NCBI GenBank assembly: GCA_001701105.1
Contig: DAAI01000025.1
Span: forward strand, 1 to 23,952
Source of the DNA: Bacteroidales bacterium GP1
GTDB lineage: Bacteria > Bacteroidota > Bacteroidia > Bacteroidales > Muribaculaceae
Reading direction: 5' to 3'
Length of the DNA stretch: 23,952 nucleotides
The notes beneath the pieces were generated by a model. That model was given only the letters and a program-made list of their open reading frames with translations, was not told where the DNA came from and made no database searches. Shown in pieces: positions 7,605-14,497 of the stretch. Position numbers and translations under genes: made by a program. Each line of letters starts with the position of its first letter. Position 1 is the stretch's first letter.

Positions 7605-9821
7605 ATGAGATTTACCAATCCTTTCACGGAATTTGAATATCCATTTGAGCAGATAATCTGGGGTTCTACCCAGAAGTCGATCAATACCGGGGCTTCCGGC
7701 TTCGGATTGCGCACCCATAGCCCGGGTCTCTCCTCGGAGGAAGCTGCCGAAATCGCGCAGGAGGCTATGGTGAATTATTCCCTTCCAACATCCCAAAAAG
7801 CCACTGAAAGCGACATAGTTGCCAATCCATTTATTGAGGATAAATTTCCTTCTCTTTATACTTTCCGCGAAGTTACTTTGAGAAATGGGAAGAAAGTGTG
7901 GGTAGTGGGACGTACTCTTTATGTGGTGAGCGATTATGGATTTTTCGCCGACATTGACTCCGCGCGACGCGACGGCTCAAACTATATCGCCCATCTCGCC
8001 GTGTTCAAAGAGAAGCCTTCTCCCCTCTTGCTGGCAGCCATGATTGGGAAAAATGGATTCCTGCCCGTTGATAAACGATTGTCACCCTCCAATGCGGAGA
8101 TTCGCTCCCTTCTTGTCGGTGACCCGCAGCCGCTCCAGTCGGGAGTTATAAGATATTGCAATGCCGATTATGACGACGGACGGTTCCTTACGGAAGTGGC
8201 TCTCGGCCTTATCACGGACATGTACCGCAATACTCATCCGAGTACCGACGGCACAGTTCAACCCAAGAAACTCGTAGTTCGCCTTGATGACGACCGGCTC
8301 CCCGATCTATTGTCGACGATATGGCAATTGCCCGATAAATTGAAAGCAAACCTTCAATTCCAAGCCAACACCATGTATTATTCCGGCGTTCCGGAAAATC
8401 TCGACATGATTGTCGTGCCAAGCCAAAATATCACTCCTATAGACGAGGAATTTTTCATTGTGGCTGATTATACGGGCGCAACCCCGCGGTCGGCCAATCT
8501 ATTGGAATCTCCCCTTTTCGACCATATCCGGAAATTCGAGGAATCAGGAATCCCGGCATATCGTGATAGGGTGATCAGCCTCTGCGTGAACGGTGGATTA
8601 GATGAACCGGATCCGGAACTCGCCTACTGGAGCATGATGCTCATAGAAGCCGATTCCGCACCCCGTCCGGGCGAGCTGACATCGGAGAAACTCGTGCAGC
8701 TCCTTCGCCTCAAGTCGCTGACAGCCGACCAGAGAGACCGGCTTAATGAAAAGATTAACGAATATCTTAACCATTATTTTCAACGGTCGTACGACCGTGA
8801 ATATACAGCAGGCACCCTGCGTGAAGGTCTCGACATCCTCAACACGCTGCGAAAGGAAGATCCCGACATGATTCGCATCTATCCCGAGTCTGTTGCATTC
8901 GTGACCGACATGATATTCGCGCAGCCGGAGTATCTTGGCAAGCTATTCCGCGATGCCACCCATAATGACCGCCTCGACGCTGCTTTGTATATTCTGAATG
9001 AAGCCGACACAAAAGTGCCGCAGACCACGGTGCTGGAGTCGTTGACCTATGCAGAGAATCCACAGGTGTGGCGTCAGATGCTGAAATATATAAACGTGCC
9101 TGCAGATGCAGAAAATAATCTTGATGTATTGAGTATGCTGGCCGGATCTCCGCTGCCGGAGAATGCCAAAGGTGAACTGGCTCGCGAAATCTACGACCCC
9201 CTGAGATACCGTGAGGTCTGGACCGAGGCGATTGAGATTATAAGCTTCGATGAGTTGCGTCGGCTTGGTATCAGCGATCTGATTCACAGCTGGCTGTTCA
9301 GGTATAATATCGGACGCTCTCTGACACAGGACGGCACCGCCGACTTGCTGCTCAGGCACCCGGAATATATGAAGCCCGAGAGTTATCAGCATATTTCAAT
9401 GATTTCATCAGTGGCCTTACGCGATATTCCGGATCAGGTGAATTCTGACTACATTTCCGAAGCATTGGCCCGGCATGGTGCCAACGATGCATACTCTGAA
9501 GAATTGGTTAAGCTCTGGCTCCTGGATGCCAAAAAGGAAGATGAATTTGTCAATCGGTTGTCGCTTCTCCACTCCTTGTCGTCTACCGGGAATCTCGCCC
9601 GTTGGTTCGAGGCTTATTGCTGGCCGCATCTCACTAAAGAGAAAAACCGGCAACGCGCCATCGGCCTGCTTATCGATAAAGTGCTTGCTCATAACAAACA
9701 GGACATTACGATCTTCGCAGAATCGGTTAACGATGAGGAAATTGCCGGAATGATTAAGGATAATGCCGGATTCGGAGCCTCACTTAAAAGAAAATTCTCA
9801 GGAATATTCGGGAAAAAGTAA
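7605..9821 (+). CDS. GTPase-associated protein 1 (GAP1)-like protein
   Basis: A 738-aa protein without a signal peptide or membrane helices. The N-terminal region matches my memory of the GAP1 N-terminal domain: IIWGSTQKS at 17-25 followed by GFGLRTHSPGL at 32-42, then a beta-rich segment to about 170. The middle and C-terminal parts are largely helical, in keeping with the middle and C-terminal GAP1 domains. The end is strongly basic (LKRKFSGIFGKK), a possible membrane or nucleic-acid contact. GAP1 proteins are encoded beside double-GTPases and are thought to act with them; no biochemical role is proven as far as I know, and despite the name a GTPase-activating function should not be assumed. 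It sits 7 nt after one GTPase gene and 32 nt before the membrane GTPase gene, so it is positioned to serve both. The assignment rests on the N-terminal motif plus context. Confidence 0.75.
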   Translation: MRFTNPFTEFEYPFEQIIWGSTQKSINTGASGFGLRTHSPGLSSEEAAEIAQEAMVNYSLPTSQKATESDIVANPFIEDKFPSLYTFREVTLRNGKKVWVVGRTLYVVSDYGFFADIDSARRDGSNYIAHLAVFKEKPSPLLLAAMIGKNGFLPVDKRLSPSNAEIRSLLVGDPQPLQSGVIRYCNADYDDGRFLTEVALGLITDMYRNTHPSTDGTVQPKKLVVRLDDDRLPDLLSTIWQLPDKLKANLQFQANTMYYSGVPENLDMIVVPSQNITPIDEEFFIVADYTGATPRSANLLESPLFDHIRKFEESGIPAYRDRVISLCVNGGLDEPDPELAYWSMMLIEADSAPRPGELTSEKLVQLLRLKSLTADQRDRLNEKINEYLNHYFQRSYDREYTAGTLREGLDILNTLRKEDPDMIRIYPESVAFVTDMIFAQPEYLGKLFRDATHNDRLDAALYILNEADTKVPQTTVLESLTYAENPQVWRQMLKYINVPADAENNLDVLSMLAGSPLPENAKGELAREIYDPLRYREVWTEAIEIISFDELRRLGISDLIHSWLFRYNIGRSLTQDGTADLLLRHPEYMKPESYQHISMISSVALRDIPDQVNSDYISEALARHGANDAYSEELVKLWLLDAKKEDEFVNRLSLLHSLSSTGNLARWFEAYCWPHLTKEKNRQRAIGLLIDKVLAHNKQDITIFAESVNDEEIAGMIKDNAGFGASLKRKFSGIFGKK

Positions 9822-9853
9822 AATCAAAAACAACGACAATACAACAACAGAAA

Positions 9854-12367
9854 ATGACTTCATCAACACGATGTGCATGGTTCATGCGGCTGCTATTCAT
9901 TATAGCTGCGGCACTGAGCCTCACGGGTTGCGGCCCCGACTTCAAGCCCGCTCCCAAAGACGAAGTTGTGCCTTTCCGACGCTTTTTGTACCCCATGGAA
10001 TCCGACTCCGTGGTTAAGAGCAGGGAACTCACCTACGATGCAAAAGGCAATCTACTCAACACCCGGACAACGGTCTTCGACAATAAGGATCGTGTGACCG
10101 TTGACATTGACTCTGCATCTAATGGTAAGGTTAATAGCTGGGAAATAAGCTATGATTCCGATGGAAAGCCGGTGATAGCTTATAAGGATAAAGCCGACAC
10201 CACAGCAATAGCCCTTATTAATTACACAAGGGAAGGCCGAGTATGGGAGGTGCTTTACACCGACAGCCGATCTAATGATGATTATTCCAAGACGGAATAT
10301 ATCTACAACATGATCGGTGGCAAGAATCTGCCGGTAAAGCAGTTGGAATGGACATCCAAAAATGATAAAGAACCCTCCTCCACTATGGAATTTGCTTATC
10401 ATCGCGGAGGTGACCAACCCATACTCAGCTCCATCAAGATTACCAACGGACGCGATGTGCAGGAAATATTCTACAATGAGGCCGGCAACCGCGTCACCGA
10501 AGCCCATATAAGCAAATGGAATAAGAAGTTCACGAAGCTGAATCCCATAAACCAATACACCTATGAATACGAAACCGACAGCCTCGGACATTGGGTGAAG
10601 GCTACGGTACTCGATACGAAAGGCAGGACATACCGTACCATTGAACGCGAATACGAAACGGAGGAAACCCTGCTTGAAACAAAGACCCAGGAACTGGCAA
10701 GCAAGTATGAGCCCCAACCCAATGCCGGCACATTCGGAAATTACATCAACAGCATACGCTATCGCTTCGAGCTTGTAAATGCTAAATCCAATGCGCCGTC
10801 ATGGGTGCTTTACCTGATCATCCTCGGTCTTACGGCCTTTTATATGTGGCGCTGCGTAAGCCTTTTGTTAAGCAAGACCAACACACTCGATAAATGGAGT
10901 CCCAATTCGGTCGGGAAGATGCGCCGGCTATGGATGTTCAATAAGGAACCATATATCAACGCGCTTATAATCACCGGATGCCTCATAGCCTCCTTCCTTG
11001 CGTCAATACTTACGCTTATGATAGTGGGACTCATTACGTATGGCATTCTATGGCTCTTCAAACTCATCCTTATCGTCCTCGTCTGGATTGGTTGGATTTC
11101 GCTGGTGCTGGCAATCATCTGCGTATTCGGCGCATGGTTGGGCACAATCATTTTCGGCATCATCGCCGCGCTCATCCTCCTCAACCGCGAGGCTATCGCA
11201 AGAGTAGGTCAGGCTGCTGTAGACTGGGGTTTCGATTTCATGAACCAGCTTAATCTCTACGACTGGACCCTCTATATCTTCAAGGACCTCTGGGATGTCC
11301 TGCTCATATTCCTCTTCGGCCCCGTGGTGATTTTCCTTGCGATAGCAGCTATCCTGATAATCTTCATGGGCCTGCTTATGGGTATCGAATGGCTCGTGAT
11401 GAAGATTTACGACATCAAACGCCCATGTCCCTCCTGCGGCTCCACCAAAGGGTTTGAATATATGGTGGATAACTACAATGTACATCCAGTAGGACTCCAT
11501 CCGGGCATCTACGGCGTATTCCACCAGACCAATCCGGCCACCGGCAAACAATTGCCAACTATGATTTTCAATGGCAAAGCAAAATTGAAACGCCGGTGCA
11601 AGGTCTGCAAAAATCTTGAGCATCACGCGGGTGATAAATCTTTCGGAACGGAGAAACACGTCGGCATCGTGGGCCATCGTTCATCCGGAAAGACTTATTT
11701 CCTCTATTCCGAACTCGACCTTATCACCAACAAAACCAAGGCCACGCAGACCGACAAGACTCCCGATACCGACATAGAAGCTGTGGCAGGACGCATCAAG
11801 AAGGGGGCAAATGTCCAGACCGACCAGCGGCAATGGTTCAAGGCCGTGCAGCTAATAGCTCCGCGAAAGCTATCTCCGGTGCCATGGCATCTCTTCTTCT
11901 ATGATGTGGCCGGTGAGAATTTCGATACCAATGTATCCCGCACATCCACAGCTCTTGAATTCTATAAAAATGTTGAATCAATAGTCTTCATCATCGACCC
12001 CTCGATGGTGGATCCCTCTATGCCCGGGGTCAGCCCGAAAGCCAAGGCTTGGATTAAGGGCCGAAATGAATCAGAACATTCTTCGCCTGCAAGCACCTAC
12101 TCCCGCCTTACTTCAATCCTTGAAGAGCATGGCAGGAAACTCAAGGGAATCAATTTCTATTTCCTTCTCTCGAAGAGCGACCTCGGGTATCTCGACGGAA
12201 AATCAGCCCGGGAATACATTGAGGAGGAACTCGGGCTCAGCGAGACCGTGAACCAGGCCACCAACAAATTCAAGAATGTGGCCTTCGGTGCCACCTCGGT
12301 CAAGAACATCTCTGATCCTAAGATTCTGAAAGAGGTATTGTCGAAGTTAGGGGTCGACCTCAATTAA
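9854..12367 (+). CDS. lipoprotein with YD-like ectodomain, membrane helices and C-terminal GTPase
   Basis: An 837-aa multi-part protein. The N terminus has a hydrophobic signal and lipobox LTGC (C26), so it is probably lipidated. A start at M11 (position 9884) would give a more typical signal and is equally possible. Residues about 58-310 contain repeated YD-like motifs (LTYDAKGN, ISYDSDGK, FYNEAGN, YEYETDSLG) and are predicted periplasmic. Membrane helices follow: one at about 316-339, a long hydrophobic block at 368-443 (about three), and 483-515. A zinc ribbon (C525, C528, C582, C585) leads to a GTPase domain with P loop GHRSSGKT (607-614), FYDVAGEN (D684 to N689) and SKSD (773-776). This GTPase resembles the one encoded at 6422-7597, including Glu in place of the catalytic Gln. 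Such a layout would link a periplasmic or envelope signal to a cytosolic switch. It is the last gene of the operon, followed by a strong terminator. Topology and role are inferred. Confidence 0.88.
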   Translation: MTSSTRCAWFMRLLFIIAAALSLTGCGPDFKPAPKDEVVPFRRFLYPMESDSVVKSRELTYDAKGNLLNTRTTVFDNKDRVTVDIDSASNGKVNSWEISYDSDGKPVIAYKDKADTTAIALINYTREGRVWEVLYTDSRSNDDYSKTEYIYNMIGGKNLPVKQLEWTSKNDKEPSSTMEFAYHRGGDQPILSSIKITNGRDVQEIFYNEAGNRVTEAHISKWNKKFTKLNPINQYTYEYETDSLGHWVKATVLDTKGRTYRTIEREYETEETLLETKTQELASKYEPQPNAGTFGNYINSIRYRFELVNAKSNAPSWVLYLIILGLTAFYMWRCVSLLLSKTNTLDKWSPNSVGKMRRLWMFNKEPYINALIITGCLIASFLASILTLMIVGLITYGILWLFKLILIVLVWIGWISLVLAIICVFGAWLGTIIFGIIAALILLNREAIARVGQAAVDWGFDFMNQLNLYDWTLYIFKDLWDVLLIFLFGPVVIFLAIAAILIIFMGLLMGIEWLVMKIYDIKRPCPSCGSTKGFEYMVDNYNVHPVGLHPGIYGVFHQTNPATGKQLPTMIFNGKAKLKRRCKVCKNLEHHAGDKSFGTEKHVGIVGHRSSGKTYFLYSELDLITNKTKATQTDKTPDTDIEAVAGRIKKGANVQTDQRQWFKAVQLIAPRKLSPVPWHLFFYDVAGENFDTNVSRTSTALEFYKNVESIVFIIDPSMVDPSMPGVSPKAKAWIKGRNESEHSSPASTYSRLTSILEEHGRKLKGINFYFLLSKSDLGYLDGKSAREYIEEELGLSETVNQATNKFKNVAFGATSVKNISDPKILKEVLSKLGVDLN

Positions 12368-12386
12368 GGTAATTTTGCGCCACCTT

Positions 12387-12418
12387 TTTGCGAGTCTGCA
12401 GAATTATAAGTAATTTTG
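12387..12418 (+). promoter_or_regulatory. Bacteroidetes-type promoter of rnpB
   Basis: TTTG at 12387-12390 and TAATTTTG at 12411-12418 are separated by exactly 20 nt, matching the Bacteroidetes -33/-7 consensus TTTG-N19-21-TAnnTTTG. Transcription would begin near 12424-12427, about 20 nt before the RNase P RNA P1 helix. The -7 element lies in the 3' arm of the operon's terminator hairpin. A second TAATTTTGC copy at 12370-12378 lacks a suitably spaced -33 element. Confidence 0.75.
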
Positions 12419-12434
12419 CAGACTCGATTTTTAT
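12391..12434 (+). terminator. Rho-independent terminator of the Hsp70/GTPase operon
   Basis: CGAGTCTGCAGAATTA (12391-12406) can pair with TAATTTTGCAGACTCG (12411-12426). This gives a 16-bp stem with one G-U pair and a TAAG tetraloop, followed by ATTTTTAT. It lies 23 nt after the stop codon of the last operon gene. The hairpin coincides with the spacer and -7 element of the rnpB promoter. Confidence 0.8.
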
Positions 12435-12447
12435 CGGCACGAATAAT

Positions 12448-12810
12448 ACAGAGGCACGGTCTGTCGCTCATTATCCAATGGAAATGAGAGGAAAGTCCGG
12501 GCAACGCAGAGCACCGCATTTCTTAACGGGAAGCCGGCAGTGATGTCGGGGTTAATGTGACAGAAAATTACCGCCTTCCTCCCCCGCGAGGAAGGTAAGG
12601 GTGAAAAGGCGGGGTAAGAGCCCACCGGAGTCTGTGGCGACGCAGACTGCCGCACATCCTGCGGGTTGCAAGGCCAAGTATACCGGCAGCTAAGGATTGC
12701 TCGTCCATTGCCGGGGGGTAGGCTGCTTTAGCGAGCCGGGCAACCGGCCGCACAGATAAATGACAGACGCGGATTTTATCCGTACAGAACCCGGCTTACA
12801 GGGCCTCTGT
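12448..12810 (+). ncRNA. rnpB: RNase P RNA (class A)
   Basis: Catalytic RNA of RNase P, which removes 5' leaders from pre-tRNAs. The P1 helix is seen directly: ACAGAGGC at 12448-12455 pairs with GCCTCTGT at 12803-12810. The conserved core is present: GAGGAAAGTCCGGGC at 12488-12502, GGTAAGAGCCCACC at 12613-12626, and ACAGAACCCGGCTTA at 12784-12798, where the 5' and 3' GGGC/CCGG elements can form the P4 pseudoknot. The mature length of about 363 nt is normal for the family. A Bacteroidetes promoter lies upstream and a hairpin terminator downstream. Exact ends are set from P1 and may be off by a few nucleotides. Confidence 0.97.
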
Positions 12811-12817
12811 TTAATAT

Positions 12818-12866
12818 CCCTGTTCCCTCGGCAAACATTATGCCGCCGGACAGGGTTTATTATTAT
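12818..12866 (+). terminator. probable rnpB terminator
   Basis: A hairpin spans 12818-12855. The outer CCCTGTTC pairs with the GGACAGGG side (one G-U), and the inner CGGCA pairs with TGCCG across a small internal loop. A T-rich TTTATTATTATAT tract follows. The position just after the rnpB 3' end fits termination of that RNA before the BrkB-family gene. Confidence 0.65.
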
Positions 12867-12895
12867 ATAGGCCCGGCTTAATCAAGGGGCCTCTC

Positions 12896-14305
12896 ATGGT
12901 TACTGAAATGGATGAACAAAACTCTGATAAAAAAACGACGCGGAAGTCGTTCATTACCCGTAGTGCCGACTGGATCGCTGCGGCCTGGAAGTATTGTGCA
13001 AATGGTGTATGGGCCGACCCGAGGAAGACTACGGGTGTGAAATTCATCAAAATCCTGAATCTATCAGTAAATTCTTTTTTTGATAGAGGATTGCAGATAA
13101 AGTCAATGGCTCTTACCTACTCCACTGTGCTGGCAATCGTACCGGCTATTGCTCTGCTTGTGGCAATAGGCCGTGGGTTCGGCTTGCAGGACTCTATCAT
13201 GAATGAATTATATATCATGTTTCCTTCGCAGCATAAGGTGCTTTCCACATTTCTTACATTTGTGGATTCCTACCTTACTAATGCTACGCAGGGATTGTTT
13301 GTGGGAATCGGTATTCTTGTGTTGCTTTGGACTGTGGTGTCACTGTTATCATCCATCGAGGATGCTTTCAATTCGATTTGGGATGTGGTGAGCCAGCGCA
13401 CTTTCTTTCAGAAACTCACCGACTATATCGCCATATGCCTTCTGATTCCGATTCTGCTTATCTGCTCGTCGGGAATCTCGATTTTTATGTCGACCACCAT
13501 TCAGGACGCACTGTTTTTTCCATTCCTTACGCCGCTCGTAAACTGGATTCTTGAGTTGATGCCTTTGTTCCTTTGTTGGCTGGCTTTCTCTCTATCGTAC
13601 TATATGGTGCCCAATACTACCATTAAATTCAAATATGCAGCCGCATCAGGGGCGATAGCGGCAATAGGATTCTACATTCTCCAATGGCTCTTCCTTAACG
13701 GCCAGATTTATGTATCAAAATATAATGCCATCTACGGCTCGTTTGCCTTCCTCCCTCTGCTGCTCGTGTGGCTTCAGCTCACATGGCTTCTGGTGCTTAC
13801 CGGATGCGTCCTGACTTACGCACTTCAGAATGTGCTCACCTTCAATTTCCTCGGCGATGAGAACAATGTCTCTATAAATGCCCGACGTAATCTGGCAATC
13901 ATTGTGATGACCGTCGTGGCCCGGAGATTCGAAACAAAGCAACCGCCCCTTACAAAAACTCAGATTGCCACAGAATATTCCCTACCGATTCGCCTCGTTG
14001 GAAAGACAGTAACTACCCTTAAGGATGCCGGATTGCTATATTTCGTTGAGGCTAAGGACGAGGAGCTATCCGTAGCTCCGGCCTGTGATACGTCGGACCT
14101 CACCGTGGCCGACATCATTGATGCTGTGAACATGGCCGGGGATTCCAATATCACTCCTGATTTCACAAATACGTATGCCGATTTGCTGCGACAACTCACT
14201 TCCATTGAATCCGACGCGCTCGATCGATACAAAACTCTCGCTCTTGCCGATTTGAAGCTCCCGGAGCCTGCATCTTCCTCCGACTCCCCTACCCTCCTCG
14301 ATTGA
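12896..14305 (+). CDS. YihY/BrkB family inner-membrane protein with C-terminal winged helix
   Basis: A 469-aa integral membrane protein of the YihY/virulence factor BrkB family. After a charged cytosolic N terminus there are about six hydrophobic helices, the first at about 72-93 (MALTYSTVLAIVPAIALLVA). Conserved-looking features include LLSSIEDAFNSIWDV after the second helix and YGSFAFLPLLLVWLQLTW near the last. From about residue 330 the chain is soluble and looks like a winged-helix domain (KTQIATEYSLPIRLVGKTV, then TLKDAGLLYFVE), an extension common in Bacteroidetes members. The family was once mislabelled ribonuclease BN; that label should not be applied. Its transport or physiological role is unsettled. 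The first ATG gives MVTEMDEQN, and an in-frame ATG at 12908 is an equally good start because no clear ribosome-binding site decides. It follows the rnpB terminator by about 30 nt and no separate promoter was recognised. Confidence 0.9.
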   Translation: MVTEMDEQNSDKKTTRKSFITRSADWIAAAWKYCANGVWADPRKTTGVKFIKILNLSVNSFFDRGLQIKSMALTYSTVLAIVPAIALLVAIGRGFGLQDSIMNELYIMFPSQHKVLSTFLTFVDSYLTNATQGLFVGIGILVLLWTVVSLLSSIEDAFNSIWDVVSQRTFFQKLTDYIAICLLIPILLICSSGISIFMSTTIQDALFFPFLTPLVNWILELMPLFLCWLAFSLSYYMVPNTTIKFKYAAASGAIAAIGFYILQWLFLNGQIYVSKYNAIYGSFAFLPLLLVWLQLTWLLVLTGCVLTYALQNVLTFNFLGDENNVSINARRNLAIIVMTVVARRFETKQPPLTKTQIATEYSLPIRLVGKTVTTLKDAGLLYFVEAKDEELSVAPACDTSDLTVADIIDAVNMAGDSNITPDFTNTYADLLRQLTSIESDALDRYKTLALADLKLPEPASSSDSPTLLD

Positions 14306-14372
14306 GCTGATCACGATAACATGAATGGTGGATGCCGGATGCACGCGGGATGCGCCACGACATCATCAAAAT

Positions 14373-14407
14373 TCAAATCCGATTTATGGATTAAAAATTG
14401 GATTTGA
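14373..14407. repeat. short inverted repeat between convergent genes
   Basis: TCAAATCC (14373-14380) and GGATTTGA (14400-14407) form an 8-bp inverted repeat with a 19-nt AT-rich spacer. A competing shorter pairing uses AATCC and GGATT inside it. It lies between the BrkB-family stop codon and the strong hairpin at 14431. It could be part of the 3' end of the BrkB transcript, but the evidence is only the pairing. Confidence 0.35.
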
Positions 14408-14430
14408 TTGCTACCAATCGATAATTTTTA

Positions 14431-14467
14431 TCCGGGGATGGGCCGATCTTCTCGGCTCATCCCCGGA
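14431..14467. terminator. GC-rich hairpin between convergent genes, likely shared terminator
   Basis: TCCGGGGATGGGCCGA (14431-14446) pairs with TCGGCTCATCCCCGGA (14452-14467): 16 bp with one G-U and a TCTTC loop. It sits between the convergent BrkB-family and secreted-protein genes, about 30 nt past the latter's stop codon. Neither strand has a good T tract directly after the stem, so it may act as a 3'-end stabiliser or weak bidirectional terminator. Its outer arm matches that of the hairpin at 18888-18924. Confidence 0.6.
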
Positions 14468-14497
14468 ACAATAATGGAATAATTGTAAGTCCAATCT

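Noticed and set aside
10052..10717. 221-aa open frame on the minus strand opposite the lipoprotein-GTPase ectodomain
   Set aside because: It lies wholly opposite a well-supported coding sequence, has no recognisable domain, and such long antisense frames are common opposite genes of this composition.
11048..11677. 209-aa minus-strand open frame rich in His, Glu and Asp
   Set aside because: Its composition is the mirror of the membrane helices coded on the plus strand; no independent start signal or motif.
12370..12377. First TAATTTTG copy as a second rnpB promoter
   Set aside because: No TTTG or TTG at 19-21 nt upstream; the second copy has a perfect partner.
12431..12753. Small minus-strand frames across the rnpB locus
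   Set aside because: They are antisense to a confident RNase P RNA and translate to no recognisable protein.
12448..14305. rnpB followed by a former 'ribonuclease BN' gene as an RNA-processing unit
   Set aside because: The YihY/BrkB family is not RNase BN; the old name was a misassignment, so no functional link follows.
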